Shown here piece after piece: positions 10,732 through 19,510 of a stretch of 64,000 nt of DNA. The stretch is from Pseudarthrobacter oxydans. Its GTDB lineage: Bacteria > Actinomycetota > Actinomycetes > Actinomycetales > Micrococcaceae. Under the pieces are notes generated by a model, which saw only the letters and a program-made list of their open reading frames with translations, did no database searches and had not been told where the DNA came from. Position numbers and translations under genes: made by a program. Position 1 is the stretch's first letter. Each line of letters begins with the position of its first letter. Location of the stretch: assembly GCF_013314975.1 (NCBI RefSeq), contig NZ_JABTYH010000024.1, positions 1 to 64,000 on the forward strand, in the 5' to 3' direction.

Positions 10732-12105
10732 ATGGCCCTCAGCGTCCTGGACCTGTTCTCCGTTGGCATCGGGCCGTCGTCGTCACACACGGTCGGCCCG
10801 ATGCGGGCAGCAAAGCTGTTCGCCGACGGACTCAAGGGTGACGGACACCTGAGCTCCACCCGGCGCGTACAGGCTGAACTGTTCGGCTCGCTGGGCGCCA
10901 CCGGGCGGGGCCACGGCTCGGACAAGGCCGTGGTCCTGGGCCTCAAGGGCCTGGACCCCGAAACCGTGGACACTTTCACGGCCGACGACCAGGTGGCCGC
11001 AGCCGCGCTGGACGCCGAACTGTGGATCGGCGGGGACCACCGGGTGGACTTCAACTGGGACGAGGACGTAGTGCTGCACCGGCGCAAGTCCCTCCCGGCC
11101 CACCCCAACGGCATGACCTTCCGCGCCCTGGACCATGCCGGGTCAGTCCTCAGCGAACGGAGCTTCTATTCGATTGGGGGCGGCTTTGTTGTTGACGGGG
11201 ACGCCGACGCCGGAGACAGGGTGGTGGCGGACTCCACCGTCCTGCCTTACCCGTTCACCACGGCGGACGAGCTCCTGGAGATCTGCCAACGCGAGGGGAT
11301 GTCCATCTCGGACGTCATGCTCGCCAATGAACTGACCTGGCGGCCCGAAGCGGAGCTCCGGGAGAAGCTGCTGGGGCTGTGGGCGGTCATGCGCGAATGC
11401 GTGGACAACGGCTGCGCCGCGGAAGGCATCCTTCCGGGCGGGCTCAACGTCCGCCGCCGCGCGCCGTCGTTGTTCCAGACCCTGACGGCGGACACCGGCG
11501 TGACCGATCCGCTCCGGGCCATGGAATGGGTGAACCTGTTCGCGCTGGCCGTGAACGAGGAAAACGCCGCCGGCGGGCGCATCGTCACGGCGCCCACCAA
11601 CGGCGCGGCGGGCATCGTCCCGGCGGTGCTGCACTACTACGTGAAGTTTGTCCCCGGCGCCAACGACGACGGCGTGGTCCGCTTCCTGCTGGCGGCGGCC
11701 GCCGTCGGAATCCTGTTCAAGATCAACGCCTCCATCTCGGGTGCCGAGGTGGGCTGCCAGGGCGAGGTGGGCTCCGCCTGCTCCATGGCCGCCGCCGGGC
11801 TCTGCGAGGTCCTCGGCGGCACGCCCGCCCAGGTGGAGAACGCCGCCGAGGTGGGCATTGAACACAACCTTGGGCTGACGTGCGACCCCGTGGGCGGGCT
11901 GGTGCAGATCCCCTGCATCGAACGCAACGCGATCGCCAGCGTCAAGGCCATCAACGCCGCCCGCCTTGCCCTGCACGGCGACGGCAGCCACAAGGTGTCC
12001 CTGGACAAAGCCATCAAGACGATGCGCGAAACCGGAGCCGACATGAAAACCAAGTACAAGGAAACCTCCCGAGGAGGACTCGCCGTGAATGTGATCGAGT
12101 GCTGA
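10732..12105 (+). CDS. sdaA: L-serine ammonia-lyase (L-serine dehydratase), single chain
   Basis: Iron-sulfur enzyme converting L-serine to pyruvate and ammonia. Diagnostic segments: [17 protein letters not shown] at the start, [43 protein letters not shown], and [19 protein letters not shown], which carries cysteines expected for the 4Fe-4S cluster. At 457 aa it has both the beta and alpha parts in one chain. Its ATG follows the soxG stop directly. In this operon it drains the serine made by GlyA into central metabolism. Confidence 0.97.
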   Translation: MALSVLDLFSVGIGPSSSHTVGPMRAAKLFADGLKGDGHLSSTRRVQAELFGSLGATGRGHGSDKAVVLGLKGLDPETVDTFTADDQVAAAALDAELWIGGDHRVDFNWDEDVVLHRRKSLPAHPNGMTFRALDHAGSVLSERSFYSIGGGFVVDGDADAGDRVVADSTVLPYPFTTADELLEICQREGMSISDVMLANELTWRPEAELREKLLGLWAVMRECVDNGCAAEGILPGGLNVRRRAPSLFQTLTADTGVTDPLRAMEWVNLFALAVNEENAAGGRIVTAPTNGAAGIVPAVLHYYVKFVPGANDDGVVRFLLAAAAVGILFKINASISGAEVGCQGEVGSACSMAAAGLCEVLGGTPAQVENAAEVGIEHNLGLTCDPVGGLVQIPCIERNAIASVKAINAARLALHGDGSHKVSLDKAIKTMRETGADMKTKYKETSRGGLAVNVIEC

Positions 12106-12108
12106 ACC

Positions 12109-13005
12109 ATGACCGCCATTGAGACTGAAACTTCCCTGTCCGCGCCGGTGACCACCGTGGAGCATGTCCTCACGCTGGACTGCAGCGAGTCGCCGGGCAT
12201 CGTCCACGCCGTGTCCGGCTTCCTGCTGGAGCACGGCTGCGACATCATCGACAACCAGCAGTTCGGCGAACGCAGCGAAGGGCACTTCTTCATGCGGGTG
12301 CATTTCGCGTCCGACGGCGATGCCTCCACCGCGGACACGCTGCGGGCCGCGTTTGGGCCGGTTGCGGAGCGTTTCGGGATGCGCTGGCGCCTGGAACCGC
12401 ACGGCTCCAAGCGGCGGGTGCTGATCATGGTGTCCAAGTTCGGGCACTGCCTTAACGACCTCCTGTTCCGGGCACGCATCGGCGAACTGCCCGTGGACGT
12501 GGTGGCCGTGGTGTCCAACCACACCGACCACCAGGCCCTGGTGGAATGGCACGGGATCCCGTTCTTCCATGTGCCGGTCACGGCTGATACCAAGCCTGAG
12601 GCAGAGGCGCGGCTGCTGGAGCTGGTGGACGAGTTCGATGTGGAGCTTGTGGTGCTGGCCCGGTACATGCAGGTGCTCAGCGACAACCTGACCCGGAAGC
12701 TGGACGGCAAGGCGATCAACATCCACCACTCGTTCCTGCCCAGTTTCAAGGGCGCCAAGCCGTACCACCAGGCGTACGCACGCGGCGTCAAGACCGTGGG
12801 CGCCACCGCGCACTACGTCAACAGCGAGCTGGACGAGGGACCCATCATCTCCCAGCAGACCGTGGAGGTGGACCACACCTACGGGCCCGAGGACCTGGTG
12901 GCCGCCGGCCGTGACACCGAGTGCAAGGCCCTGTCCAACGCGGTCCGCTGGCACTGCGAGGGCCGGGTCATCCTGCAGGGCAACCGCACGGTGGTCCTCC
13001 GGTAG
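12109..13005 (+). CDS. purU: Formyltetrahydrofolate deformylase
   Basis: Hydrolyses 10-formyl-THF to formate and THF. An N-terminal ACT domain (HVLTLDCSESPGIVHAVSGF) precedes the formyltransferase fold (RRVLIMVSKFGHCLNDLLFR; NIHHSFLPSFKGAKPYHQAY; TAHYVNSELDEGPII). The length of 298 aa is typical. It starts 3 nt after sdaA. In a sarcosine operon it recycles THF, so methylene-THF from the oxidase does not lock up the folate pool. A five-unit 32-bp-period repeat array begins 8 bp after the stop. Confidence 0.96.
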   Translation: MTAIETETSLSAPVTTVEHVLTLDCSESPGIVHAVSGFLLEHGCDIIDNQQFGERSEGHFFMRVHFASDGDASTADTLRAAFGPVAERFGMRWRLEPHGSKRRVLIMVSKFGHCLNDLLFRARIGELPVDVVAVVSNHTDHQALVEWHGIPFFHVPVTADTKPEAEARLLELVDEFDVELVVLARYMQVLSDNLTRKLDGKAINIHHSFLPSFKGAKPYHQAYARGVKTVGATAHYVNSELDEGPIISQQTVEVDHTYGPEDLVAAGRDTECKALSNAVRWHCEGRVILQGNRTVVLR

Positions 13006-13013
13006 CCCCCTGC

Positions 13014-13155
13014 GACGCTCTCTCACTTAACGCCGGCTTTTGCGTGACGCTCTCTCACCTGATGCTGGTTTTTACGTGGCGCTCTCTCACCTGATGCGGG
13101 TTCTTACGTGACGCTCTCCCACTTGATGTGGGTTTTACGTGGCGCTCTCTCACCC
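13014..13155 (+). repeat. 32-bp-period tandem repeat array B (five units)
   Basis: Units start at 13014, 13046, 13078, 13110 and 13141, with spacing 32, 32, 32 and 31. The core is G(A/G)CGCTCTC(T/C)CAC. The rest of each unit is also conserved (CTGATGC, GGTTTTTACGT). The array begins 8 bp after the purU stop. It is in the opposite genomic orientation to arrays A and C but in the same orientation relative to the gene it follows. Up to 13219, where the next convergent gene ends, nothing else was recognised except a short GGTGAGGGGGCGCC stretch. Confidence 0.9.
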
Positions 13156-13219
13156 CAAGGTGAGGGGGCGCCACGGCCTTAAGCACCGCCGTCGTCATTG
13201 CCCAGAAGTCCCTTGATGC

Positions 13220-14179
13220 TCAGGCCCCGCCGGCAAACCCCGACGCCTGGGGGTGGTCAAGCCAACCGTTCCGGAGTGCCCGTTTGATCCCCTGCACTGC
13301 GCGCTGAAACTCGTCAGCAAGATCGTCCCTATCAAAGATGAGAACCGTCCAGCCGGCTGATTCGAAGGCCTTGTCCCGTCTCCTGTCGCTCAGGATCTGT
13401 GCGTCACCGAGGTGATGGTCGCCGTCGTACTGGATCGCAACGCGGCGATGACGGTAGCCGAGATCGGCCGACGGCGACCGCGCGTCTCCGGTGCGCAACG
13501 GCACCTGGAGTTCGGGCTCCGGGAGCCCGGCGTCGGCGATTGCCAAGCGAAGGAGCGATTCGGGCGCGGAGTCAGCCCCCACCCGCATCAGATCCAGCGC
13601 TTCACGGGCGCGGACGATGCCCTGGAGATTCGGGTGGCGGGCTACAAGCGCGCGAAGGCCCGCTATGGTGTCGTAGGGCTGTGCCCTTCCCTCGAAATCC
13701 ATCCGTGGCATGCGGATGAGTTGGTCCCCCATGCTCACCAGGTCGTGGAGCGGCAGGATGCGGGCCACATCAAGCCACGTGCGGGACCGGGTGCTCAGGC
13801 GGATGCCGTCGACAAGTTCAGTCTCATCCTCACGTGCCAGCACGGTATGGCCGATCACGCCCTTCCGGCGGACCGATGGCAGCGACCTCGGCTTGCTCAG
13901 ATGCAGCTCTGACGAATCCGCCAGCCATGGCGGCAGCAGTTGGCATCGAAGCCGTGCCGCGGTCACATGCGAGATCCAGGCTCCCGGCGACGCCGCGGAC
14001 AACGCCCTGCCCGCGCCTTCCAGGTCAAAATCCCAGCCCGCCGGACGGTAGAGGCCGCGGCCCACATTGATCACATCCTTGCGGCGGAGCCTGCTTAACG
14101 GGACGCCGGAAGACATGGCTGAGCTGAAGGTGAAGGGAGCCGCTGCCAACGGCAGGGGCAGGGAATCCTGCTTTTGCAT
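13220..14179 (-). CDS. DUF559 (Vsr/PD-(D/E)XK nuclease-like) domain protein
   Basis: The 319-aa protein has an N-terminal half resembling AbiEi-type antitoxin winged-helix regions (VPLSRLRRKDVINVGRGLYRP). Its C-terminal ~110 residues look like DUF559, a very-short-patch-repair-endonuclease-like fold. Seen there are SADLGYRHRRVAIQYDGDHH, followed by RRRDKAFESAGWTVLIFDRD. Such proteins are common and scattered in Arthrobacter-type genomes; their biological role is not settled. No toxin partner is adjacent. ATG 14179 is the longest start; in-frame alternatives lie within 70 bp. Confidence 0.75.
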   Translation of the reverse strand: MQKQDSLPLPLAAAPFTFSSAMSSGVPLSRLRRKDVINVGRGLYRPAGWDFDLEGAGRALSAASPGAWISHVTAARLRCQLLPPWLADSSELHLSKPRSLPSVRRKGVIGHTVLAREDETELVDGIRLSTRSRTWLDVARILPLHDLVSMGDQLIRMPRMDFEGRAQPYDTIAGLRALVARHPNLQGIVRAREALDLMRVGADSAPESLLRLAIADAGLPEPELQVPLRTGDARSPSADLGYRHRRVAIQYDGDHHLGDAQILSDRRRDKAFESAGWTVLIFDRDDLADEFQRAVQGIKRALRNGWLDHPQASGFAGGA

Positions 14180-14251
14180 GCTGGCATTCTGCCCCGATCC
14201 GGCTCAAGGCTGCAGAAGTTATCCACAGGCCCGCGGTTAGGTTTCCGAGGG

Positions 14252-14358
14252 GTGAGAGAGCGTCCGCCCAAAACGCGCATTAACTGCGAGATGGTTTCCC
14301 GGAACCCGACGTTAGGTGAGAGAGGATCGCCGGGGAAGGGGCATTAAGGAAGAGAGGG
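14252..14358 (-). repeat. 32-bp-period tandem repeat array C (four degenerate units)
   Basis: Cores begin at 14252 (GTGAGAGAGCGTC), 14284 (CTGCGAGATGGTT), 14316 (GTGAGAGAGGATC) and 14348 (GGAAGAGAGGG), all exactly 32 bp apart although the second and fourth have decayed. On the minus strand the array lies just after the stop of the PucR gene (14366). The preserved spacing argues for descent from a clean array like B. The 14180-14251 stretch holds no other feature I recognise. Confidence 0.75.
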
Positions 14359-14365
14359 TTGGGGC

Positions 14366-15916
14366 CTAGTCGGAGTGCAGGGCGGCGAGGCGGCTGGCCA
14401 GGTGGAGGGCGGCAAGGCGGCCGGTGCTGCGGGGGTCGCCGCCGCACAGGGAGAAGATCCGTTGCAGCCGCTGGTGCATGGACTGCCGCTCCAGGTGCAG
14501 CTCCCGCGCAGCCTGGGCGGTGTTGCAGCCGGAGTCCAGCCATACCCGCAGCGTCTCGGCCAGCTGCGAGCGGCGCTGCGCATCGTAGTCAAGGACGGAC
14601 CCCAACTGCTGGCGGACAAAGTCCTCGCGCCTGGCCGCATCCAGGGCATGGAAGGCCATCCGTTCCACCGCAAACGCCTCCGCGTCGAGCGCCCCACCGG
14701 CCAGCCGCGCCCCGGACGGGCGCAGCTCATCACGGGCTCCAATATCCAGCGTCAGCCGCGCCTCTGCCAGCGACCAGGGCGCTGCCGATATCCCGGCGGC
14801 CACCGGGCCTACAGCGCTGATGCTGCCCTCGGGCAGCTCGAGCGTGCGGAGCCCGGCAAGGATCTCGCTCCGGTCCTCCTGCCCCTTACCGGTCCGCAAC
14901 GCCGCAAGCGCCAGCAGCTCCTCGTTATCCGCATAGCTCGCACTGTGCCGGCCCACCCGGTCCAGCAGCTGTTCCACGGTGGTTCGGAGCTGCCGGGAGC
15001 CGGGGGAACGGACCACAACCGCCACCAGCTGCGCGGCCGGGGGGATCCCCGCAGCCGGTGCGAGCTGCTGGAGCCGCCAGTTCTGCGTACCGGAATCAAC
15101 GGCGCGGATCAGCGCGGCACCCGCCATCTCCTTCAGGCCGGGCGGCATGCGCTGCAGCAGGGCCAGCGCCAGAATGTCCACTGAGCGGTTCCCGGCAATC
15201 CTTGCCAGGTTCACATCGCCTCCCTCCAGTGTGTGAAGGCTTAGTCGCGCCGACGGTATGCCCCGCACGGACACATCAATATGGGTAGTGCGTGCCCGGT
15301 CCTGGTCGGCGTCCCCCGCCGGAGCAGGCCCGGCATCCGCGGCATGGCCGGCAGGCAGTGCGCTTGCCAGCGGAGCACCCGCGTTGGATGTCAGGACAAC
15401 TTCCGCGCCGGTGGCGTCGGCGAGGACGGCCAGGATCCGGTCGAGGCTGCCGCCGTGGGCCAGCTCCACCGCCATGGCATGGCTTGCCCGGTCAGCCTGC
15501 TGCAGGTGCGCGGCAGATTCGCTCACCAGCAACGAGTTGATGGCCTCCATTACGCCTACGAAGGGCACCACCTTGCGCAGCTCGATCAGGGGAAGCCCTG
15601 CGGCTTCGGCTGCTCCCACCATGGAGGACGGAATGGACGGCAGGGCCACGCCCGTCTCGATGGCCAATGCAGCTACTCCACGCTCCGCCAGCTCCCAGAT
15701 GTAGCCGATGCGCCGCTTGTCCGTTGCCGCGGCCAGGGCCTGGCCGCCGGTGAGCAGCAGTTCTCCGCCGCCAAGTAACGGTGCGATGTCCAAAACTTCA
15801 CTGGAGTGGATCCAGCGCAGCTGCGTTTGGGCCGCAATCGCCGCCGCCGCGCGTATTACGGGGTCCGCCGGGGTGAGGGTGGAATGTTTCAAAACATCCT
15901 GCAGCCGTATGGGCAT
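14366..15916 (-). CDS. PucR family transcriptional regulator
   Basis: Regulator of 516 aa. The N-terminal ~130 residues are the PucR purine-catabolism-type domain (MPIRLQDVLKHSTL; LLLTGGQAL; ERGVAALAIETG; GLPLIELRKVVPFV). A middle region shows a GGDEF-related fold pattern (AEVVLTSNAGAPL). The C-terminus is the PucR helix-turn-helix (LAETLRVWLDSGCNTAQAAR ... ERQSMHQRLQRI). It is divergent from an NCS1 permease and a deacetylase-fold hydrolase, and probably activates them in response to a nitrogen-containing ring compound. Confidence 0.9.
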   Translation of the reverse strand: MPIRLQDVLKHSTLTPADPVIRAAAAIAAQTQLRWIHSSEVLDIAPLLGGGELLLTGGQALAAATDKRRIGYIWELAERGVAALAIETGVALPSIPSSMVGAAEAAGLPLIELRKVVPFVGVMEAINSLLVSESAAHLQQADRASHAMAVELAHGGSLDRILAVLADATGAEVVLTSNAGAPLASALPAGHAADAGPAPAGDADQDRARTTHIDVSVRGIPSARLSLHTLEGGDVNLARIAGNRSVDILALALLQRMPPGLKEMAGAALIRAVDSGTQNWRLQQLAPAAGIPPAAQLVAVVVRSPGSRQLRTTVEQLLDRVGRHSASYADNEELLALAALRTGKGQEDRSEILAGLRTLELPEGSISAVGPVAAGISAAPWSLAEARLTLDIGARDELRPSGARLAGGALDAEAFAVERMAFHALDAARREDFVRQQLGSVLDYDAQRRSQLAETLRVWLDSGCNTAQAARELHLERQSMHQRLQRIFSLCGGDPRSTGRLAALHLASRLAALHSD

Positions 15917-15936
15917 GACACTCCGTCAAGTAGAAG

Positions 15937-15984
15937 GTGAATCTTCACGACACATTGTATGTGGTGGTTGTGGCATGAGCCACA
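15937..15984. promoter_or_regulatory. Divergent regulatory region with three inverted repeats
   Basis: Within the 109-bp spacer between the PucR and permease genes I see GTGAA-N2-TTCAC (15937-15948), CACAT-N3-ATGTG (15951-15963) and TGTGGC-N4-GCCACA (15969-15984). At least one is likely the PucR binding site. The permease ribosome site GGAGG follows at 16013. Promoter hexamers were not clear. Confidence 0.5.
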
Positions 15985-16025
15985 TAATCTGGATCTATCC
16001 CTTTCACTTACTGGAGGCTTTCCCC

Positions 16026-17558
16026 ATGCAAGACAACCTCTCCACGAAGCAGTCTGGGCCGGCAATGGCGCCGGCCGAGGACTGCGAAGCCTGGCTCCAG
16101 CCCATTCCCGAGTCCCAGCGCACGCACAAGGTTTCAGGCCAGTTCTGGATCTGGGCCGGCGCCAACCTTGCCCCCATCAACTGGGTATTGGGCGCCCTCG
16201 GAATCCACCTGGGGCTGGGTTTCGCGGATACCGTCATCGTCCTGGTCCTCGGCAACCTGATCGGCATGCTGCTCTTTGGCTGCTTCGTCCTGCTGGGCCA
16301 GAAGACCGGCGCCACCGGCATGGTTCTGGCCCGGGCAGCCTTCGGCCGGCGCGGAAACTACCTCCCCGCAAGCATCCAGGCCCTCCTGGTGATCGGCTGG
16401 TGCGCCGTCAACACCTGGATCATCCTGGACCTGGTGATGGCGCTGTTCGGAACGCTCGGCTGGGTGGATCCCACGGCGCAGAACTACGCCTGGAAGATCG
16501 GCGTCGCAACGGCCATCATGGCCACCCAGGTGGCCATCGCCTGGTTTGGCTACAAGGCGATCGCCGCCTTTGAAAAGTGGACCGTCCCGCCCACCATCAT
16601 CATTCTGGCCGTTATGTCCGCTGTTGCCTGGTTCGGCATGAAGATCGACTGGGCCTACGCCGGCCCCGCGGGCAACATCCTGGAAGGCTCCGAGCGGATC
16701 GCGGCCATGAGCGCCGTCATGACGGCCATCGGCATCGGCTGGGGCATCACCTGGTTCACGTACGCCGCCGATTACTCCCGCTTCGTCAGCACCGAGGTCC
16801 CCAAGAAGAAGGTCTACCTGGCGTCCGTCCTGGGCCAGTTCATCCCGGTCGTCTGGCTCGGCGTGCTGGGTGCGAGCCTGGCCACCAACAGCGGTGAAAT
16901 CGATCCCGGGAAGCTCATCGTCCAGAACTTCGGCGTCCTCGCCCTGCCCGTCCTGCTGATGGTGCTGCACGGCCCCATCGCCACCAACATCCTGAACATC
17001 TACACCTTTTCGGTGGCCACCCAGTCACTGGACATCACCATCAGCCGCCGCAAGCTGAACCTGTTCGTCGGCGTCTTCTCGCTCATCGCCGTCGTCTTCT
17101 TCATCTTCCAGGAGGACTTCGCAGCGGTGCTGGACGCCTGGCTCATCGGACTGGTGGCCTGGGTGGCCGCCTGGGGCGGCGTGATGCTGGTGCACTACTT
17201 CTGGATCGAGAAGCGCTGGCCCGGCAACCCCGCACGGCTGTTCGACGGCGTCGGGACCAAGCGGCTGCCCGGCGTCAACTGGGCGGGAGTCACCTCCCTC
17301 CTGGTCGGCATCTTCGCCACCTGGCTGTTTATGTACGGCCTCGTTCCCGCCATGCAGGGCCCCATCGCCGTGGCCCTGGGCGGCTGGGACCTGTCCTGGC
17401 TGGCCGGCGGGCTGGCGAGCGCCACGAGCTACGCCATCCTGGGCCCGAGGGTCCACCGCAAGTTCCTCGAATCCGCTCCGGCTGCCGGCGCCGACTCCCA
17501 GCCCTCCCCGGCCCTGGCCGGAATCCCTGCCCGGCCCAGCGCCCCGGCCGGCCTCTAA
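16026..17558 (+). CDS. NCS1 family nucleobase/ureide permease
   Basis: Cation-coupled inner-membrane importer of the purine-cytosine/allantoin/hydantoin class. The start ATG 16026 has GGAGG 8 nt upstream and gives 510 aa. The cytosolic N-terminus (PIPESQRTHKVSGQFWIWAG) leads into the characteristic first helix (ANLAPINWVLGALG). The family hallmarks GATGMVLARAAFGRRGNYLP and ITWFTYAADYSRFV are present. About 12 hydrophobic segments are visible. The C-terminal tail is Pro/Ala rich. It forms a unit with the hydrolase 16 bp downstream. Confidence 0.93.
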   Translation: MQDNLSTKQSGPAMAPAEDCEAWLQPIPESQRTHKVSGQFWIWAGANLAPINWVLGALGIHLGLGFADTVIVLVLGNLIGMLLFGCFVLLGQKTGATGMVLARAAFGRRGNYLPASIQALLVIGWCAVNTWIILDLVMALFGTLGWVDPTAQNYAWKIGVATAIMATQVAIAWFGYKAIAAFEKWTVPPTIIILAVMSAVAWFGMKIDWAYAGPAGNILEGSERIAAMSAVMTAIGIGWGITWFTYAADYSRFVSTEVPKKKVYLASVLGQFIPVVWLGVLGASLATNSGEIDPGKLIVQNFGVLALPVLLMVLHGPIATNILNIYTFSVATQSLDITISRRKLNLFVGVFSLIAVVFFIFQEDFAAVLDAWLIGLVAWVAAWGGVMLVHYFWIEKRWPGNPARLFDGVGTKRLPGVNWAGVTSLLVGIFATWLFMYGLVPAMQGPIAVALGGWDLSWLAGGLASATSYAILGPRVHRKFLESAPAAGADSQPSPALAGIPARPSAPAGL

Positions 17559-17574
17559 CCTAGGAACACCTGAC

Positions 17575-18531
17575 ATGACCATTGACGCATTCCCCGATTC
17601 CGCCCACCCGATCACCTGGCCCGAGGGCAAGCAGGCGGCAGCCTCCTTCACCTTCGACGTCGACGCCGAATCCTGCACCATCGCCCACGATCCCAAGAGC
17701 ACCAGCCGGATGTCCCTGATGACCCACCAGTCCTACGGGCCCAAGGTGGCAGTCCCCCGGCTGCTGCAGATCCTCCAGCGGCAGGACATCCGTGCCACGT
17801 TCTTCGTCCCCGGCTTCACCGCCGAGTGCTATCCGGACACGGTCCGGCGCATCGTGGACGCGGGGCATGAGGTGGCCCACCACGGCTACCTGCACGAGCC
17901 CATGCAGGGTATCGACGCCGAGACGGAGGCACGTTACATCGACCGCGGCCTGGAGGCGCTGGCCAAGGCAGCCGGGGTGGAACCGGTGGGCTACCGGGCG
18001 CCGTGGTGGGAACTGAACTGGCACTCCCCGGCGCTCCTGGCGGACCGCGGCTTCCTCTACGATTCAAGCCTGCTCGACGGCGATGCCCCCTACCGCTTCA
18101 GCGTCGCCCCGGGCGACTCCCGGGACATTGTGGAGATTCCGGTGGACTGGGCGCTGGACGACTGGGAGCAGTACGCGTTCTACCCGGGCGTCACCGGCAG
18201 CGGCGTCATCGAGAGCCCGGCGAAGGTCCTGGAAATGTGGACGCTGGAGGCGGAGGCGCACCATGCGCAGGGCAGCTGCTTCGTCCTGACCAACCATCCC
18301 TTCATCTCCGGCCGGCCTTCCAAGGCTGTAGCCCTGGAACAGCTGATTGAACGGGTCAAGGGAATGGACGGCATGTGGGTGGCCACCATGGAAGAGATCG
18401 CGGAGCACACCCGGCGGACGGTTCAGGAAGTCCACACCCACGCCCGCATCCAGGTGCCCTCCTTCCCGGATACCGGGGCGAAGTTCACGCCGTCGGTGGT
18501 CCGGGAGTCACGGCCCGCCGTCGCCGGCTGA
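17575..18531 (+). CDS. Polysaccharide deacetylase-fold hydrolase (PuuE/cyclic-imide hydrolase-like)
   Basis: A 318-aa cytoplasmic metal-dependent hydrolase of the NodB fold, without a signal peptide. Metal-site elements: TFDVDAES (Asp-Asp), GHEVAHHGYLHEP (His-x3-4-His) and YRAPWWELNW. Lack of secretion and pairing with an NCS1 permease and a PucR regulator argue against a cell-wall deacetylase. They fit a PuuE-type allantoinase or cyclic-imide/dihydropyrimidine hydrolase. The substrate (allantoin, hydantoin, imide, uracil derivative) is not determined. An intrinsic terminator follows. Confidence 0.85.
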   Translation: MTIDAFPDSAHPITWPEGKQAAASFTFDVDAESCTIAHDPKSTSRMSLMTHQSYGPKVAVPRLLQILQRQDIRATFFVPGFTAECYPDTVRRIVDAGHEVAHHGYLHEPMQGIDAETEARYIDRGLEALAKAAGVEPVGYRAPWWELNWHSPALLADRGFLYDSSLLDGDAPYRFSVAPGDSRDIVEIPVDWALDDWEQYAFYPGVTGSGVIESPAKVLEMWTLEAEAHHAQGSCFVLTNHPFISGRPSKAVALEQLIERVKGMDGMWVATMEEIAEHTRRTVQEVHTHARIQVPSFPDTGAKFTPSVVRESRPAVAG

Positions 18532-18549
18532 CCTAACCACAACCAGACG

Positions 18550-18592
18550 CAGAGTGGCGCTGCCCAGCCGGGCAGCACCACTCTGCTCTTTA
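18550..18592 (+). terminator. Intrinsic terminator after the deacetylase-fold hydrolase gene
   Basis: CAGAGTGG-c-GCTGCCC pairs with GGGCAGC-a-CCACTCTG around a 4-nt loop (18550-18585), followed by a T-containing tract (CTCTTT). It is placed 18 bp after the stop of the upstream gene. The rest of the spacer up to 18683 shows no gene. Confidence 0.8.
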
Positions 18593-18683
18593 AGGTGGCT
18601 GCCTCACAGTGAAGCACCCGGAGGCAGGGACGCCAGATACTCCGGGGGTGGCATTGTCAGGGCCAGGGTCTACACTGAAGTAA

Positions 18684-18699
18684 TCGAACATATATTCGA
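18684..18699. promoter_or_regulatory. LexA SOS box upstream of umuD
   Basis: TCGAACATATATTCGA differs by one base from a fully symmetric Gram-positive/actinobacterial SOS box of the CGAAC-N4-GTTCG type. It is 13 bp upstream of the GTG start of the UmuD-like gene. This predicts DNA-damage induction of umuDC. Confidence 0.75.
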
Positions 18700-18712
18700 G
18701 TAAAGGTGTGTT

Positions 18713-19144
18713 GTGGGCGTTATTATCGGTCCCCGCGTGATACATGCGGGCGCCTCGTTGTTGTCAGTGCTGATTGCCCCGGTTCCCGTCGCCGCAGGGT
18801 TTCCTTCGCCGGCGCAGGACTACTTCGATGGCCGGATCGACCTGAACGCCCACCTGATCAAGGACATCACCAGCACGTTCGTGGTCCGCGTGACAGGAGA
18901 CTCCATGGAGCAAGCGGGCATCAGCGACGGTGATGAGCTGATCGTCAACAGGGCACTGGAACCCCGGGACGGCTCGGTGGTGATTGCCGTGCTGGACGGG
19001 GAGCTGACGGTGAAGCGCCTGCGCCTTAACGCCACAGGCGTGGTGCTGCAGGCGGAGAATCCAAAGTATCCGGACATCAGAGTGCCTGCCCTCTCGGAGC
19101 TGACCATCTGGGGCGTGGCCACGAGGTGCCTGCACCATGTCTAG
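18713..19144 (+). CDS. umuD: UmuD-like S24 family peptidase (LexA-like, self-cleaving)
   Basis: A 143-aa accessory protein of error-prone polymerase V. It shows a predicted Ala-Gly autocleavage site (VAAG-FPSPAQDYFDG), the catalytic serine in VTGDSMEQAGI and the catalytic lysine in GELTVKRLRL. Start GTG 18713 has AAAGG about 6 nt upstream. It is preceded by a LexA box and followed 24 bp later by umuC. Because umuC is broken here, the UmuD product has no intact partner from this locus. Confidence 0.92.
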   Translation: MGVIIGPRVIHAGASLLSVLIAPVPVAAGFPSPAQDYFDGRIDLNAHLIKDITSTFVVRVTGDSMEQAGISDGDELIVNRALEPRDGSVVIAVLDGELTVKRLRLNATGVVLQAENPKYPDIRVPALSELTIWGVATRCLHHV

Positions 19145-19168
19145 CCGGCGGCGTCCGGATGCCCGGCG

Positions 19169-19510
19169 ATGAGCAAACCCGTCCCCATGCGGCAGATGCC
19201 GCAGATCGCCCACGTGGACGTGAACTGTTTCTACGCCTCGGCAGAGCGTGCCTTCGATCCCTCGCTGGAGGGCAGGCCGCTGGTGGTCCTTTCGAACAAC
19301 GACGGCTGCGCCGTCACCCGCTCCCCCGAGGCGAAGGCCCTGGGCATTGCCACCGGCGAGCCGTGGTTCAAACTCGCACCCCGCGCGAAGGAATGGGGAC
19401 TGGTGGCCAAATCCAGCAACTACGAGCTCTATGGCGACATCAGCGCCCGGGTCATGGAGCTGCTCGGCAGGTACTCCGCGTGGCTGGAGGTCTACATTCT
19501 GTATCCATAA
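19169..19510 (+). pseudogene. umuC: umuC 5' part, interrupted by mobile element
   Basis: N-terminal part of a Y-family DNA polymerase (DinB/UmuC). Visible: IAHVDVNCFYASAERAFDP with the first catalytic Asp, VVLSNNDGCAVTRSPEAKAL and SSNYELYGDISARVMELL. The umuC match stops at LEVY (19495). Element-derived codons ILYP and a stop then follow. The continuation YSIDEAFLGV is found 17.6 kb away at 37119. Joining 19169-19496 to 37123-38093 restores one 432-codon frame, normal for UmuC. This 113-aa fragment lacks the second catalytic acidic pair and should be inactive. Confidence 0.93.
19491..19502. other. Left junction (attL) of the umuC-inserted element
   Basis: GGTC-TACA-TTCTG: host umuC sequence up to TACA (19493-19496), element after it. 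The right junction has TTTACAGC. TACA is the only sequence clearly shared at both junctions, so it marks the likely crossover segment. The inner end reads ATTCTGTATCC; the right inner end on the opposite strand reads ATTCTCACACC, a short imperfect inverted match. Confidence 0.7.

Noticed and set aside
13014..13155. CRISPR-like array
   Set aside because: The 32-bp period is that of a directly tandem repeat with no separate spacers; most of each unit is conserved and no cas genes are near.
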